From Leucaena leucocephala (lineage: Eukaryota; Streptophyta; Magnoliopsida; Fabales; Fabaceae): 64,000 nucleotides of DNA. Made by a program: the position numbers and the translations under genes. This document shows, piece by piece, positions 37,464 to 49,007 of this stretch. The notes beneath the pieces were generated by a model. That model had not been told where the DNA came from. It saw only the letters and a list, made by a program, of their open reading frames with translations, and searched no databases. How positions within the stretch are numbered: position 1 is the first letter of the stretch; the number at the start of each line of letters is the position of its first letter. The stretch is from contig CM073520.1 of the NCBI GenBank assembly GCA_037074615.1, positions 32,483,527 through 32,547,526 on the forward strand. The letters run 5' to 3'.

Positions 37464-37932
37464 TATTGGATATTTATTATTATAACCTATTTAGATATTA
37501 ATTAGGATAATTAATAAATATTTTTTAGTATGGCCCGTAGTCATTGGGTCCAATCCAAGGAGGGTTATTGACTCAGTTTATTTAAGGTTAATTTTCTGAT
37601 GGTGGAAATTAACAATTCATTGAGTGTGAGATCTCATTTTCTGAGTCCAGAGCCAAACCCTATTTTCAGCTCGCTTCTGAAGGTTCCCCACTGGTGACGG
37701 CTAAGAACAAGTTGTCATCGCTGTGCCTAATCACCAGTTGGAAGAACCTGTTATTTATCTGACAGTGTTCTCTTTTAACAGGTATCTCATTTGATTCTAA
37801 TTCTCCTTAGATCAATCAAGTTAATGGCAAGATGTAACTTTAAGTCTTCCGTTGTATCTCATATATGTTTATATTTGAGTATAATATAATCTGAATTGAT
37901 TGTATTACCTTTGAGATGTTTATTTTCTAACA
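37464..37932 (+). repeat. 3' LTR of the copia element
   Basis: 469 bp, homologous to the 5' LTR over its full length. It begins TATTGG, so the canonical TG is mutated to TA, and ends TTATTTTCTAACA. It lacks one ATT of the ATT repeat near its start. Confidence 0.92.
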
Positions 37933-39042
37933 GAATGATGAGAGCCCAAAGACGAGGAGGACGAAGATCATGAAAGTGATGATGGAGATTGACATGATAG
38001 GTTTCCAAGTTAATGCAAGCTCAAAGACTGTGGTAAGAAGGTTTCGTTTGTTGCATTTCAGTGAAGTGGTTTAAGAATTTATATGCGAAATTCGGGGTTG
38101 GTAGATATAGTTTCTTGTCAAAGAGGCTTCAGTTATGGTTTCTTGTGAAACAGGTTCCAATCCAGTGGTTTCTCGTTGATAATTTTTACAAGAGCAGTTG
38201 ATTTTTTTGTTTTAAAAAAAAACTAAATAAATATAGGTTAAATATTACTCCCTCTATTATTAATTATAAAAGCTAAATGTGAAGTTAGATTTATTATTAA
38301 ATATAAAATTTAAGTCGGACATAATTAAATGTTTAAAAATTTAAAAAACTAAATCTAGTGGTTTCTTTCAATTTTTTTTGTTATATAACTATATATATAT
38401 ATATATATATATTAAAGAGTATCTATCAATGATAGTTTAGATACACATAATTAAATATGATATTTTTAAAAAAATTAACACACAATCATTATAATTAATT
38501 TGCTTAATTTTGTTAATTTACTTAAATTAAATAAATAGATATTACATATCAATTTATAAATCGGACAAATTAGTTTAAAAAAATAAATATAAATAATTTA
38601 TTTAGTTTCTTTAATCTTTTAAAAAAATTAATTTAGTTAATAATTTGTTTTATCATCTTCTCTCCTATATTTTTTTTTTCACCAAAGGGTCTTCTCTTCT
38701 CCTCCTCCTACTCCCTTGAATTCATAGGCACTTCATCAACTTCATTTCTTTTCATCCATGAGTATTTTTTTTCCAAATTCAATCCAAGTTATCTTGATTC
38801 ATCAAAGAATAAAAATAAAGGTTAATAGAATGTTTTATCTCCTATATATATATTTAAACATCTCTCTTAATTTTCTTTATGTTTAAACTATCAATTCATA
38901 TATTTTAATAAGAATTTAGACTATTTTTGCAATATGTGGAAGTTCTACACAAGTTTCATTGAAGTTATTGTTAGTGAATAATAATAGGTCTGTTATTGCT
39001 CAAATCAATAGACACTAATTTCATAACCTTATTATTTTATTA

Positions 39043-39700
39043 GACTTGTTTGGATATATTTTTTATAAAATAGTTTACGGACAAAAAAAAATTTGAACAG
39101 CCTTTAGAAAATGATTTCTAAAGAATAGCTTATGGAAAAAAAATATTTTTAAATAAATAAATTTTTAGATAGTTATTTTTATAGTGACTTTTATAATTGG
39201 TAAATTATTAGAAAGGGTATGAGATAAAAATAATATCAACTGTTCACTCATTCAAACGATGTTCCTCAACTATTCTACACTGTAGCTCGTGTTTATCTTC
39301 TTCGACGGCTATTACAGGCGACGTTTGACAATGCCTATAGACTAGCGACCAGCGACACTTGACTACTGTCTACCTACTCTCCAGCTCAGCGACCATCAAC
39401 TTCCTTTTCTTCTTTTTCAGCAACCACCGTCTTCCTCTTCTTTGATAGCGACATACGACTGTTCTCCATTGCAATGCCAGCAAGAGCTGAGACGACAAGA
39501 GAGTGAGATTGTCAGGAGAAGAGAGAGTATATATGAGATAGTTTAAAAGAATAAAGGTAATCCATAAGCTCTTTTACCATTTTAGAAGTTATTATCAATA
39601 GTTTATCCAAAATTATAATTTAGTCTAAAAGCTTTTTAGACAAATATAATTATTTTAAAAAAAATAAATCAAAATTTAGACAAATAACTCTTAAAACCTA
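39043..39700. mobile_element. PIF/Harbinger-like MITE with a foreign internal segment
   Basis: Starts GACTTGTTTGGATA after TTA (39040-39042), in the same orientation as the 28.2-kb copy. It shares AATTGGTAAATTATTAGAAAGG on one side and CATAAGCTCTTTTACCATTTTAG on the other. From about 39236 to 39500 the usual purine-rich core is replaced by ~265 bp of more G/C-rich sequence absent from the other copies. The right end is decayed. Confidence 0.55.
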
Positions 39701-40268
39701 AATTTTATTTGTATCTACACAGGAACATTATGTAATAGTGGTATGTCACTTTTGACTACATGACTACACAATCAATCACTTATATTGATTGGATGGGGTG
39801 GCCCGATAACTGCATCAAAATGCTATTACTTCTAATGTTATTGAATTTAATTTTAAATATAATATTTTAATTTATTTATATTTAATATTTTTTAATTTTT
39901 TAATTAATTTATCTAACTTATAAATTAATATATAATTTAATAATATATATGAATATTTTAAGAAAATTATATCACATTTGTTATAATTAATTTATTTAAT
40001 TTATATAATCTATTTAAATTAATTAATTAATTAAATATTATATTAATGATTTGAGAGAGTAAGTGATAATCCTTCTTATAGATGCATCAACCTTTGGTTG
40101 CGTGACATGTGCAATGAGAGACAAAATCCTAATTAATTTTAATAATACTTTCTACATAGAATTTTTTTTTGGCTAACTCTGCATAGATTAATTATATAAC
40201 TAAGGTTACTCACATAATATAATCGAACAATCCTATCTTAGTCTCATCCCAATAAATAAAATTGAGAA

Positions 40269-40471
40269 GGGCATCTTGATCCCAGTTAGAACGGGACTGA
40301 GACGCCTTTGTCAAAAAAAAAAACTATAGAATTATTTTAAAAAATGAACCTAAATGGAATAGAGAGAAAAATAAAAAAAATTAGCCATAAATTCATACAT
40401 TCTTTTGGCATCATCTTGCAAAATAGATTCTAATAATATATATTAATATTAATATTATTATATTTCTATAT

Positions 40472-40520
<49 letters not shown>

Positions 40521-40544
40521 GCACGGAACGGGATCAAGACACCC
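40269..40544. repeat. Inverted repeat pair, possible small foldback element
   Basis: GGGCATCTTGATCCC (40269-40283) and the complement of GGGTGTCTTGATCCC (40530-40544) match 13 of 15 bases, with A/T-rich DNA and a long (TA)n run between. No clear target duplication was identified. Confidence 0.4.
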
Positions 40545-41360
40545 TGCCCCATCTGGAACTCTGGTTTTGTCCCATGTCTATTGTAATGAGCCCAAGATAG
40601 GCTATACGTGAGAGGATAAGTTGAACACCTATGCATGGCCTTGTTGTCCAAAGTTTGAGAATATGTTTATTGCGAAGGTTTTTTTTTTTTTTTTTGTCTG
40701 TCTTCTTGGGGGATAGATTGGCTTGAATCCAAATAAAGACTCAAAAGAAAAGACTAAGTTTTAGAGATATATATTTGGCACCTACTTGAAAGTAATAGAT
40801 TGAGTTTAATAAAATAATTAATTTCTTATAATATGATGAATATAATTATTTTTAATAAAAAATATATTTGTGCTTATCATAAAAAAAAAGAAAAATTAGT
40901 ATTTAAAAAACTTATATTATACTCTATTTAATCCTATATAAAAGGTATCTTGTGTATTGAATATTTTTTATATATATATTCATATTTATTGATGGTAATA
41001 ATAAAATATAAATTAATATGATATTTTAGTCTAGTATAGTTAACAAGTTAATATTAAAAATTATTTAAATTTTATGATAAAATTAGTAATATTTTTAACT
41101 ATTTTTATTAATATGCATAAATTAGTTATAAATAATTAATATTTAAGAGGAAATAGAGTACATTTAACAATATTTTTATAGAAATATAAGACAAAAATCC
41201 CATAAAATATTAGGGTAAAATAGACCCTATTACATAAAACTTAACCATAGAATATTAACGAAATGGATAATACAACAATTTTATTGAATAATTAAATATA
41301 AATGTATCTCTTAATGAAATTTTAAAATATTTTATTTAATCTTATTTGTTTTATCCTACC

Positions 41361-42467
41361 TTAATTGACCTTTTCCCCTTTATTAACAAGCCAATGCTTG
41401 TGAAGCCTCCAAATACAGAGTAAAGCCAACCCCATCCCAATCAAAATAAGCATCCTCCAAATTTCACTAATTTTATTCTCCCTCTTCGATCTCACTTCTT
41501 CTATGCTGAAACTCTCCCTGGCTGAATTTCCCATCATACCCTCCTCCACATGCCCATATACCACATACGCCCTATCCCCTTCCCGCACAACCAAGGATGT
41601 GGGAAATCTTTCTAGATCAAGGTCAATTTTGTCATACACTCTTCCCCCTTTCCAACCATCTTCACTCTTCAAATACCACATTTTATTCACAGGTGACACA
41701 ACCAAAACGACGCCGTCATTTCTTAATACGATGTCGTCTGCCACCATCAAGTCCTCCTTCAGTTCCACCAACCTTGCCGTCCCGTTGACTGCATCAACCT
41801 TGAACATCTTGCCCGTATTGGATTGCACCACCAAGAAATACCCCTTGCTGACGTAAGCGATCCCATTCAGGCCACAGTAACTATATGGTGTGTCGCGATC
41901 CACGGGATGAGCAATGAACTGCGGAGACCTCGAGAATATCGATGCCTCTCCTCTGTCGTTGACTTTCCATATGTAGTTCCCTCCAGAGTTGGTGACATAG
42001 GCGTTTCCCTCATTATCCACCGCGACGTCGTTTGCAACAGGACGACTAGCTCCGCCGTCGTTGGGGAGGACGGAGAGGAAGATTCGTTGCCGAGAAGTTA
42101 GGTCATAAGCTGCGAGAGCATTGAACGGAGAGAGAGGCTCCATGGCGTGGACGGCGGCGAGGAGGCGTCTGTTGACTGAATCTACTGTAAGACCCAAGAA
42201 AGTGACGTTTTCGGGGAGGGAAGAGTCGAAGATGAAGGTTTCAGCCACGCCGGCGTCGCTGACGGCGGCTATGATCCGTTGACGGAGGGATCCTACGAAG
42301 AATTGCCGGGTGAGTGGGTCCCAAGCAAGGCCTTCTGGGTAGAGATTTGGAAAGCGGAAATGGATCTTGTGGGGGTTTGGATCAAAGAGAAGAGAAGTAG
42401 GGAAGAAGAATGAGACCCCAAAGACGAGGAGGAAGAAGATCATGAATTTGATGATGGAGATTGACAT
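41361..42467 (-). CDS. SMP-30/gluconolactonase-like beta-propeller membrane protein
   Basis: A single-exon gene for a 368-residue protein of the SMP-30/gluconolactonase/LRE-like group, often labelled calcium-dependent phosphotriesterase superfamily in plants. I start at the ATG at 42467 (MSISIIKFMIFF); the six codons before it open only with TTG and are not conserved in the paralogue. Residues ~6-25 form a hydrophobic signal or anchor segment. The propeller follows, with FPEGLAWD-type entry (NLYPEGLAWDPLTRQF), ANDVAVDNEGNAYVTNSGG, GIAYVSKGYFLVVQ and VADDIVLRNDG, typical strand-turn motifs. A second hydrophobic helix (MLILIGMGLALLCIW) lies near the C-terminus, before a basic tail. Substrate unknown. 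It is intact, unlike its tandem copy at 28.9-38.0 kb. Confidence 0.9.
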   Translation of the reverse strand: MSISIIKFMIFFLLVFGVSFFFPTSLLFDPNPHKIHFRFPNLYPEGLAWDPLTRQFFVGSLRQRIIAAVSDAGVAETFIFDSSLPENVTFLGLTVDSVNRRLLAAVHAMEPLSPFNALAAYDLTSRQRIFLSVLPNDGGASRPVANDVAVDNEGNAYVTNSGGNYIWKVNDRGEASIFSRSPQFIAHPVDRDTPYSYCGLNGIAYVSKGYFLVVQSNTGKMFKVDAVNGTARLVELKEDLMVADDIVLRNDGVVLVVSPVNKMWYLKSEDGWKGGRVYDKIDLDLERFPTSLVVREGDRAYVVYGHVEEGMMGNSARESFSIEEVRSKRENKISEIWRMLILIGMGLALLCIWRLHKHWLVNKGEKVN

Positions 42468-42630
42468 GGTCGCTTTAAAGCTCAAAGACTTGGTTCGTTC
42501 GTTTGTTGCATTTCAGTAAAGTCGTTCAAGAATTTATATGGCCAAATTTTGGGGACGTTAGGTGTAGTTTCTTGTCAAAGAGGCTTCAGTTATGGTTTCT
42601 TGTCAATCAGGTTCTACCACGTGGTTTGAC

Positions 42631-43131
42631 TACACGAGCATTAGTTATACTCATTTTACTTTAGATTTGTCTATTTCGCTATATTATTCTTTTTACAGAA
42701 AAAATAATAAATTGACGGTTGTTTTATAAATAAATCAAAATAAATAAATTAAATATAAATAATATAAAAATTATTTAACTAAATTAAATAAATTATAAAA
42801 TTATTTCTACTCTTTATTATATAGCATTTTTAACTAATTCTCTCATATTAAAAAAATATTTATTATAATTTTTTTATAAATAACATTCTCTACAATCATA
42901 TATATAAATAATAATTTATATTTATTTAAAAATTTAATATATTTTTATCTTCAATTAATTACATATCTTTTCAACTATTTTTTACTCATTTTCTATAATC
43001 TTTTTCTCATTTATTCTCTCTTATATTTATAATCATCATAATAAATAAAAATATATTAAAAAAATAAATTATATTTTTAATATATTTATTATTTTTAATT
43101 AATTTTAAATATTTTGATCTACCTTATTTAA
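42631..43131. other. AT-rich spacer
   Basis: Upstream of the SMP-30-like gene beyond the duplicated promoter segment. No gene or recognisable element is seen. Confidence 0.4.
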
Positions 43132-43736
43132 GTGCCTGTTTGGCAACAATTTTTGAGAATTAATTTTAGCCAAAATCTCAATTTAGAAAAATTTAAAATA
43201 AATATCAATTTTTGTTCAAAATTAATTTTAGCAAAAACGTCGGTTTAAAAAAATTTGAACCAAACAATCATTTTTATCTAGAATTGATTTTGGGCAAAAT
43301 CTCAATTTGAAACCATGATTTTGAATAAACTACTGAAAATAGATTTTGGAACTGTAAAAGAGTTTATAGATTATCCAATTACTATTTTATCCCTATTTTT
43401 TTCTTATACTCTCTCTCATCTCTCATCTCTCTTCTTCACACTATCTCCCCTTTTCTCTCTCTCTTCTTTACACTCTCTCATCTCTCACATTTCTTATCTC
43501 TCTTTTCTCCTATTTATTCTCTACCATCTCTCCTCTCTCTACTTTAATTAAATCATACCCTTTTTAATAATTTATTAATATAAAAAGTAATTCTACTACT
43601 AATAATCTAAATATCTCTATTTTTAAAATCTATTCTTTCCAAAATTTATTCTCTATAATCTATTTTTGCTAAAATTTATTTTTTAAAATTTATTCTTTTT
43701 AAAATTTATTATATAAAAACTAATTTAAATATATCT
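43132..43736. mobile_element. PIF/Harbinger-like MITE, second subfamily
   Basis: Begins GTGCCTGTTTGGCAACAA next to TAA. The left arm has three diverged copies of an AATTGATTTTGGGCAAAA... unit, then TTTTGGAACTGTAAAAGAGTT, a CT-rich core (43400-43540), then AATCATACCCTTTTTAATAA and several TCTATTCTT-type units. The right end is decayed, flanked by TTAA. It shares this internal layout with the 60.2-kb copy. It lies about 450 bp upstream of the next gene's start codon. Confidence 0.65.
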
Positions 43737-44186
43737 TAAATAGTTGTTGCTTTTAAAAAAGGTTGAAGGGAGATAGTAATTAGTTTTTGCACTGACACGG
43801 TTAATTTTCCAACAGTCACGATGTTCTCGAACTCAAAAGGTGCCTCCTGACTAGGAGAGAAGCAGTCGCGTCGTATAAAAAAAACTCACAAATCAGTTCG
43901 TAATTACCAAAATTCCCATTTTTTTTCTTTCCATTTCAGTCCCTCCCGCTAATCCTCCTTTGAAGGAGGGAACAGTGTGCGTTAAAATTTCAATACGGAT
44001 ATAAATTTGAATTTCACATTCTCTCTCTCTCTCTCCATCTTTTGCTGTAAGAAAGAGCGAGCGATCCGCGTATGAATCCCAAATTTGTGGTAGAGATCTC
44101 CCAGCTTGCTTTTCTTGTCTAGTGTGACTATTCTTACTGGTCTGTGAAGCCTTTGGGGATTTTCTTCAGACTCTTGCTGTTTCGTC

Positions 44187-47100
44187 ATGGAAGTCTTAGC
44201 TCCGCAGCAGCTGAAAGACACTAACCAAGAGAAGAAGCGAACTCAGTGCCCAGGAATTCGAGTCATTGGTGGCCGAATCTATGATTCGGAAAAGGGGGTG
44301 TGCTGTCACCAGGTATATTGGTTGAAGATTTGTAATTTTCCATTTTCTTTTCTTCGTTCTTTAATCTTCTTGCAGTTCTTTAATCATTGGAGTAAGTGGG
44401 GTTTGGTTTCTTAGTCTAATTATGGAAAGGGCTATATTTAGTTGTAGCTTCAAGTTCATTTTCGTGACACGTTATTTGTATTCCGTGTTGAAGTGCCGTC
44501 AAAAAACCAGGGATTTTGCTGCTTCGTGTAAAAATTTGAAAGGGGTGAAGCTTTGTACTATAAAGTTCTGCCACAAATGCCTCCTCAACAGGTTAGCTTC
44601 GTTGGTGATATAAAACGTGTGTTTTCAGAAATCTTTTGGTTTCATAAGAGTGCGAGGGTAATGAATTTATATAACCTTCCAAGCTGACCTTCTAGGCTTG
44701 CGTTGAATTAGATATGGAGAGAAAGCAGAAGAGGTGGATGTTTTGAACGATTGGAAATGTCCTAAGTGCAGAGGCATCTGCAATTGCAGCTTTTGCATGT
44801 AAGATATTGATGATGTGAGACGTCCTGTTGCATTTTTCTCTTTTGGTCTACAGATTTTCTATTGCTTGAACTCCATTATTTATGTATTGGAAATTCTGAG
44901 AAGAGTGTAATATTCTAGGAAAAAAAGGGGCCATCGACCTACTGGTCAATTAGTGAGAGAAGCCAAAGCATCGGGTTTTTCCTCTGTGTCAGAAATGCTT
45001 GGGGCGAAAGGTCCAAATAATATTCAAAACATTGCTGTTTCACCTATAAAGTCGGTTTCTTGCAAAAAGGTGTGCTATTGTTCATCTCATTACTCTTACC
45101 AACTGAGGTGCAGCTGCAAAGCTATTTACTTGATGGTTCATTGAGCTCATCGTCGCTCATACTTATTGCAGGATCTAATGATTGATCTTAGTATTTCAAA
45201 TTCCGATATGGAGGTTGAGAGTAATGCTGTTTCATCTAAAACGCCATGCGGCTCAGACAGGGTTTGATGGCTATTCTTTGTCTTGAATCTTCTTAGATAG
45301 ATCATAGACTAATAGCTTGTATCGTTTACTGCATATTTGGGTTGATTTTTATATTTTGTTGGGGGTTCTGTAGGAGCTTGCGGTTGCTTTGTTGGCGAAG
45401 CATGACAAGGAAAACTCTTTAGACAGAAATAGTGATTTAAACTCATTCTCTCAGAAGGCATTGCTTGACTTCAAGGAAAGACCTAAAAAAACAAAGCGAG
45501 AAGGGCTAAAGGAAATCCGTAATGGCAGCAGAGTGAATGATTCTTGCCAAAATGGGAGCACGAAAGGGGTTAAAATTTGTAATGAAGTTCCATTTGAGGA
45601 AACAAAACAAAACGCAACTGATGATATCATTCAAGCAGGGAAGAAACGAAACAAAATGCAACAGAAAATGAAGGTTTCCAGGACTTCAAATGACGTTTCC
45701 TTGAATTCTGATGAGAAAGATGTGAAAGAAGAAACGAATAAACAAAATTGCAAAGACATTATCAATCCTGAGAATAAAGAAATGAACAATGTCATTTCTT
45801 TGCCACTGAGTTCTGTTTTAACAGGTATACTAGACCTTGAATTGCCAACTGAAGATGTTGGCCACGCATTGCAGTTTTTGGAGTTTTGCACCGCTTTTGA
45901 GAAGGTATATCTAGTTTTTTATTCTGTTAACTTTTGGGATAGATGTTACTTGTTTCCTGTATGATTGCAATGTAACAATATATCTTGTAGGTAGTTCACG
46001 AATCAAATAAAGGCTGTTAGATAGTAAATTGGCACAATTTCCTATGATTAATCAGATAGTTTACAAGTCAAATGTCAGGTTTATATTCTGATGGATGATC
46101 CTCAAAAATGCTGAAAGCATTTAAATCGCATTCCTATTTGACACGTTTTGTTGAATTTTTTATTTGTAAGGGAAGATTAATGCAGTGCATGATTCTCAAT
46201 ATGTAATTATGTTAGCTTTGAAGAAATCGTTTTCTGTTTGACATATGAATTATGCTGACTGTTCAGACTATTTCCTGTGGCCTACTAGATTCTTGATATC
46301 AAGAAAGGAGAAGCTGAAGCCATACTAGAAGAATTAATATGCATACAAACTGCTCCCTTAAGACGCAAGACCTTAGTAATTCAGTTCTATAACAGATTGT
46401 TGACTCTAATACTAAGTAAATCAGGAGATGGGTATGGGTATATTTATTGAAGCTTTATTTTGGAAAATCCTACTCTTATTTACTTGGATTGCATTTGACT
46501 ATCTCATTCTCTTTGTTGTAGGTCTCCTTTCTTAAAATCAAAGAGAAAACATTCTTGGTGGGAAGCTCTCAGAAATATAATATCTGAATCTGATATTGTA
46601 CCAAAAGAATTGCAGCTAGATGGTCTTCAAGAAGGAATTGATGGCTATTATAATTTGATTTTATCAAATAAGCTTAAATTATTGAATTTTCTATGCGATG
46701 AAGCTTTAGGCACAGAGTAAGTAATCAGGAAATAATCTCCGAGACAACTATGCTATGATTTTATTCCACCCTCTCTCGCCTCCCTTTGTCCTTATTGTCT
46801 TGATTTTCTTTGGAGTGATCTGTAATTTACAAAATCTGACCAGGTCTATAAGGAGTTTTATTGATGAGCAACACTCAAAATTTGCTGAAAGCACAAAAGA
46901 AGCAAAAATCAAAGTTGCTGCAGCGAAGGAAAAGGTAGTGACATATGAGTTTGGACATCTTTTGTGGATGCATTATACTTTTTCTAAGTTGCCTTCATAA
47001 TTTGTAGATTTATTTTATCTGCAGGAAAGAAGTCTTAAGCAAAAAATGAAGGATGATGTGGCTAAAGCCATTATTGCAAAAAATGGTGCACCCCTTTCAA

Positions 47101-48219
47101 TTTCAGAGCATGAAGATCTTGTTAGAGAGATAAAGAATGAGGCAGCTCGAGCTCATGCTAAGATGCTTGAAGCAAAGGGCCTGGTTCCTAAAAGTATGCT
47201 GTGTTTCTTAGAGTTTGTGTTCTTACCATTTTGCAAAGTTCATACCCACTCAAAGATCTCATTCTTCCATCTTTGGTCAAAGTTTGGGTGGGTGTGCATG
47301 GTTCTTGAATTTTCAAGATCATCTAAGCTAAAATATTGTAATAACTAACAAACAAATGATGTGTGACAAACATTTATTGGCATCTCATCATAAAATCTTA
47401 CTGGTCAATTCATAACTATTATTCTCCTTAAGTAGTTTTTTCTTTCCAAAAGAAAAAACTATTGGTCTTGAATAAGTAGTTTCCTAATTATTCAGTTGAT
47501 TGAGACAAAGCAAGATGATTTAGTATATTTTTCTTAGATTTTTTATATTCTTCTTGGAAATGTGATTAAAACTTAAACCCTATTTTAACCATCCATAGTG
47601 GGGCCGAATTAAGTAAGTTAACCATGCGCTTAAAAGAGGCAAAAAGAGAAAAATGCATGTAAATAAAACTTCTTTACGTCTTGATAGAGAATTTACATAG
47701 GTAATGAATATTTCTTTAATTTTATTGTAATGACTGATTGTTTTGACTGTAACTACACAGCTAAACAAAGATCTGATGCTGTCAGAACTGAACCTGTGCT
47801 AGTGGATAGTCGTGACCGGGCATTCTGGAGATTAAAATGTTATACCGCTGAATATGCTGTTTTAATGCAAGGTAATTTTTGATTTGTGTGATGTTAATTT
47901 ATGTGCATAAACCATTACGATTTGGCATCTAGCAAAGTTTTAAAAGATTTTCGCATGAACAGAAATCGAATTTCAGGATGATGCAGCAGCAGTAGCAGCT
48001 GATGAAAGGTGGTTTGTTTATGGTACTGAACAGAAACATGATATTGAGGCATACATCACATGGTGAGCTCATTTATTTTTCAAAATAAACTGTTCTAATT
48101 GCTTAGAAATATTTGTTTGTAATTATTACTCTAGGGTAACCCGAGCATAATATATATATATATATATATATATATGATTTTTTGTCATTGGTTGCAGGGC
48201 CAAAAGACCTAGAATTTGA
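44187..48219 (+). CDS. zf-4CXXC_R1 (CDCA7-type) zinc-finger protein with DDT/WSD-like regions
   Basis: A predicted nuclear chromatin protein of 637 residues. Thirteen exons: 44187-44312, 44494-44591, 44712-44798, 44919-45069, 45172-45261, 45374-45904, 46289-46431, 46522-46716, 46844-46934, 47025-47193, 47761-47871, 47963-48062, 48198-48219 (1914 nt, in frame). Residues ~21-125 are the zf-4CXXC_R1 domain (CDCA7/MAO-A repressor R1 type): CCHQC, KFCHKC, WKCPKCRGICNCSFC, then the usual RGHRPTGQL. A charged, probably disordered linker follows. LPLSSVLTGILDLELPTEDV onwards (~residue 325) resembles a DDT domain. A Lys/Glu-rich helical stretch and a WSD/WHIM-like end (DRAFWRLKCY, RWFVYGTEQKHDIEAY) complete it. 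Vertebrate CDCA7 recruits the remodeller HELLS; a DDM1 link here is inference. The last exon adds only AKRPRI; retaining its intron would stop two codons earlier. Confidence 0.9.
48148..48174. repeat. (TA)n microsatellite in the last intron of the zf-4CXXC gene
   Basis: About 13 TA repeats lie 23 bp before the acceptor of the final 22-nt exon, close enough that length change could affect splicing. Confidence 0.85.
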
Positions 48220-48994
48220 GACTTTTGTTGCGCTCTTCCAAGTTAAAAGCAAATATGCAGGTTTTTTGTATGTTAGTAATACTCTGATCTGGATTTTGCT
48301 ACCATTCTCTGATATTCATCGTAATTGCTTTTTGTTCAAAGTACATGTAATTGACCTCATCTAGTGGAATAAAATTTGCCAACGATTCTTAAATTCGTTG
48401 TTCTTAATAATCGATGATGAGGCCGGCACTGATGCGAAGTTTTATTTTTTTGCTCCAGAGAAGCTAGAAGCCAGGAAGATTATGAAGATATTGTTTTGTC
48501 GTCTTTAGCTTTCAGATAATGATAGAAACATGAACTACAGGTGTATGTAGGTATATCTTTTGCAATGTAATTAGTGTTTGTGATATCAACCTGTGATTAT
48601 AATATCTAATTGTTATTGTAGACATCAAATGGATAAATTCCTTGTATCTCTAATTTGCATTTATTTGCTTGAATCTATATGACTAAATATAGATCTCATC
48701 ATATTTTGCATCAAGTGTAAGAAATGAGTCTCATAAGTCATAATATTTTGCTACATTATATATTAAGTGATGTTTCTGAATTTGCCAATATTCAATATTT
48801 GCGTTAATTAACGCTTCCATTTTGCGAGATCGATAATAATACTTGAAGTATCAGGTCAAGATTGATGTATTAGAGGATTTATAATTAAGTTTAATTCTAA
48901 AATAAAACATTGTAAAAAATTTAGAGAAGTTTGAGCAAATTAAGGATCTCTGCCTTGTTTTTTAAAATATATAAATTAAATAGTGGCTAGGTTT
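48220..48994. other. 3' region of the zf-4CXXC gene and spacer
   Basis: The first ~400 bases are probably the 3' untranslated region. The rest is A/T-rich, with no gene seen. Confidence 0.4.
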
Positions 48995-49007
48995 GGCTTA
49001 TTGATCT

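Larger units (their letters stand above)
30921..37932 (+). mobile_element. Ty1/copia LTR retrotransposon, degenerate
   Basis: A complete-length but dead copia element inserted in the SMP-30-like pseudogene. The target duplication GAATG is at 30916-30920 and 37933-37937. LTRs are 30921-31392 and 37464-37932; internal order is gag, protease, integrase, reverse transcriptase, RNase H, which defines copia. By hand I count about 36 substitutions plus a 3-bp gap between the LTRs, roughly 8%, so it is not a recent insertion. Many changes are C/T or G/A transitions, as expected from methylated DNA. The coding region contains many stops. It has an unusually long leader (31393-33480) with two odd repeat zones. 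Confidence 0.93.
28950..37995 (-). pseudogene. Dead SMP-30/gluconolactonase-like gene, split by three insertions
   Basis: A broken tandem copy of the intact gene at 41361-42467. Its pieces, in coding order, are 37995-37938, then 30915 down to 30263, then 29493 down to about 29394, then about 29230-28950. Between them lie a copia retrotransposon, a hAT-type element and an unclassified insertion of about 160 bp. Besides the insertions there are point lesions. An extra G in the G-run at 30881-30886 shifts the frame. TAG replaces TAC at 30851-30849 (in the NLYPEG motif), and TGA appears at 30803-30801. The longest surviving frame (30695-30303) still shows FLSVLP, ANDVAVDDKGNAYVTN and GIAYVSKGY. 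Sequence similarity to the intact copy continues into the promoter, to about 38175. No product is expected. Confidence 0.92.
38176..41354. other. AT-rich intergenic DNA between the tandem paralogues
   Basis: No gene seen. It contains one MITE (39043 to about 39700), an inverted repeat pair around 40269 and 40544, (TA)n runs at about 38388-38412 and 40478-40516, and otherwise A/T-rich unique sequence. Confidence 0.5.

Noticed and set aside
42468..42485. Extra six N-terminal codons of the SMP-30-like protein
   Set aside because: They would start with TTG, not ATG, and the paralogue does not conserve them; the ATG at 42467 is used.
43940..43956. CCTCCCGCTAA as an E2F site before the zf-4CXXC gene
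   Set aside because: Lacks the TTT of the usual TTTSSCGC core; too weak to call.
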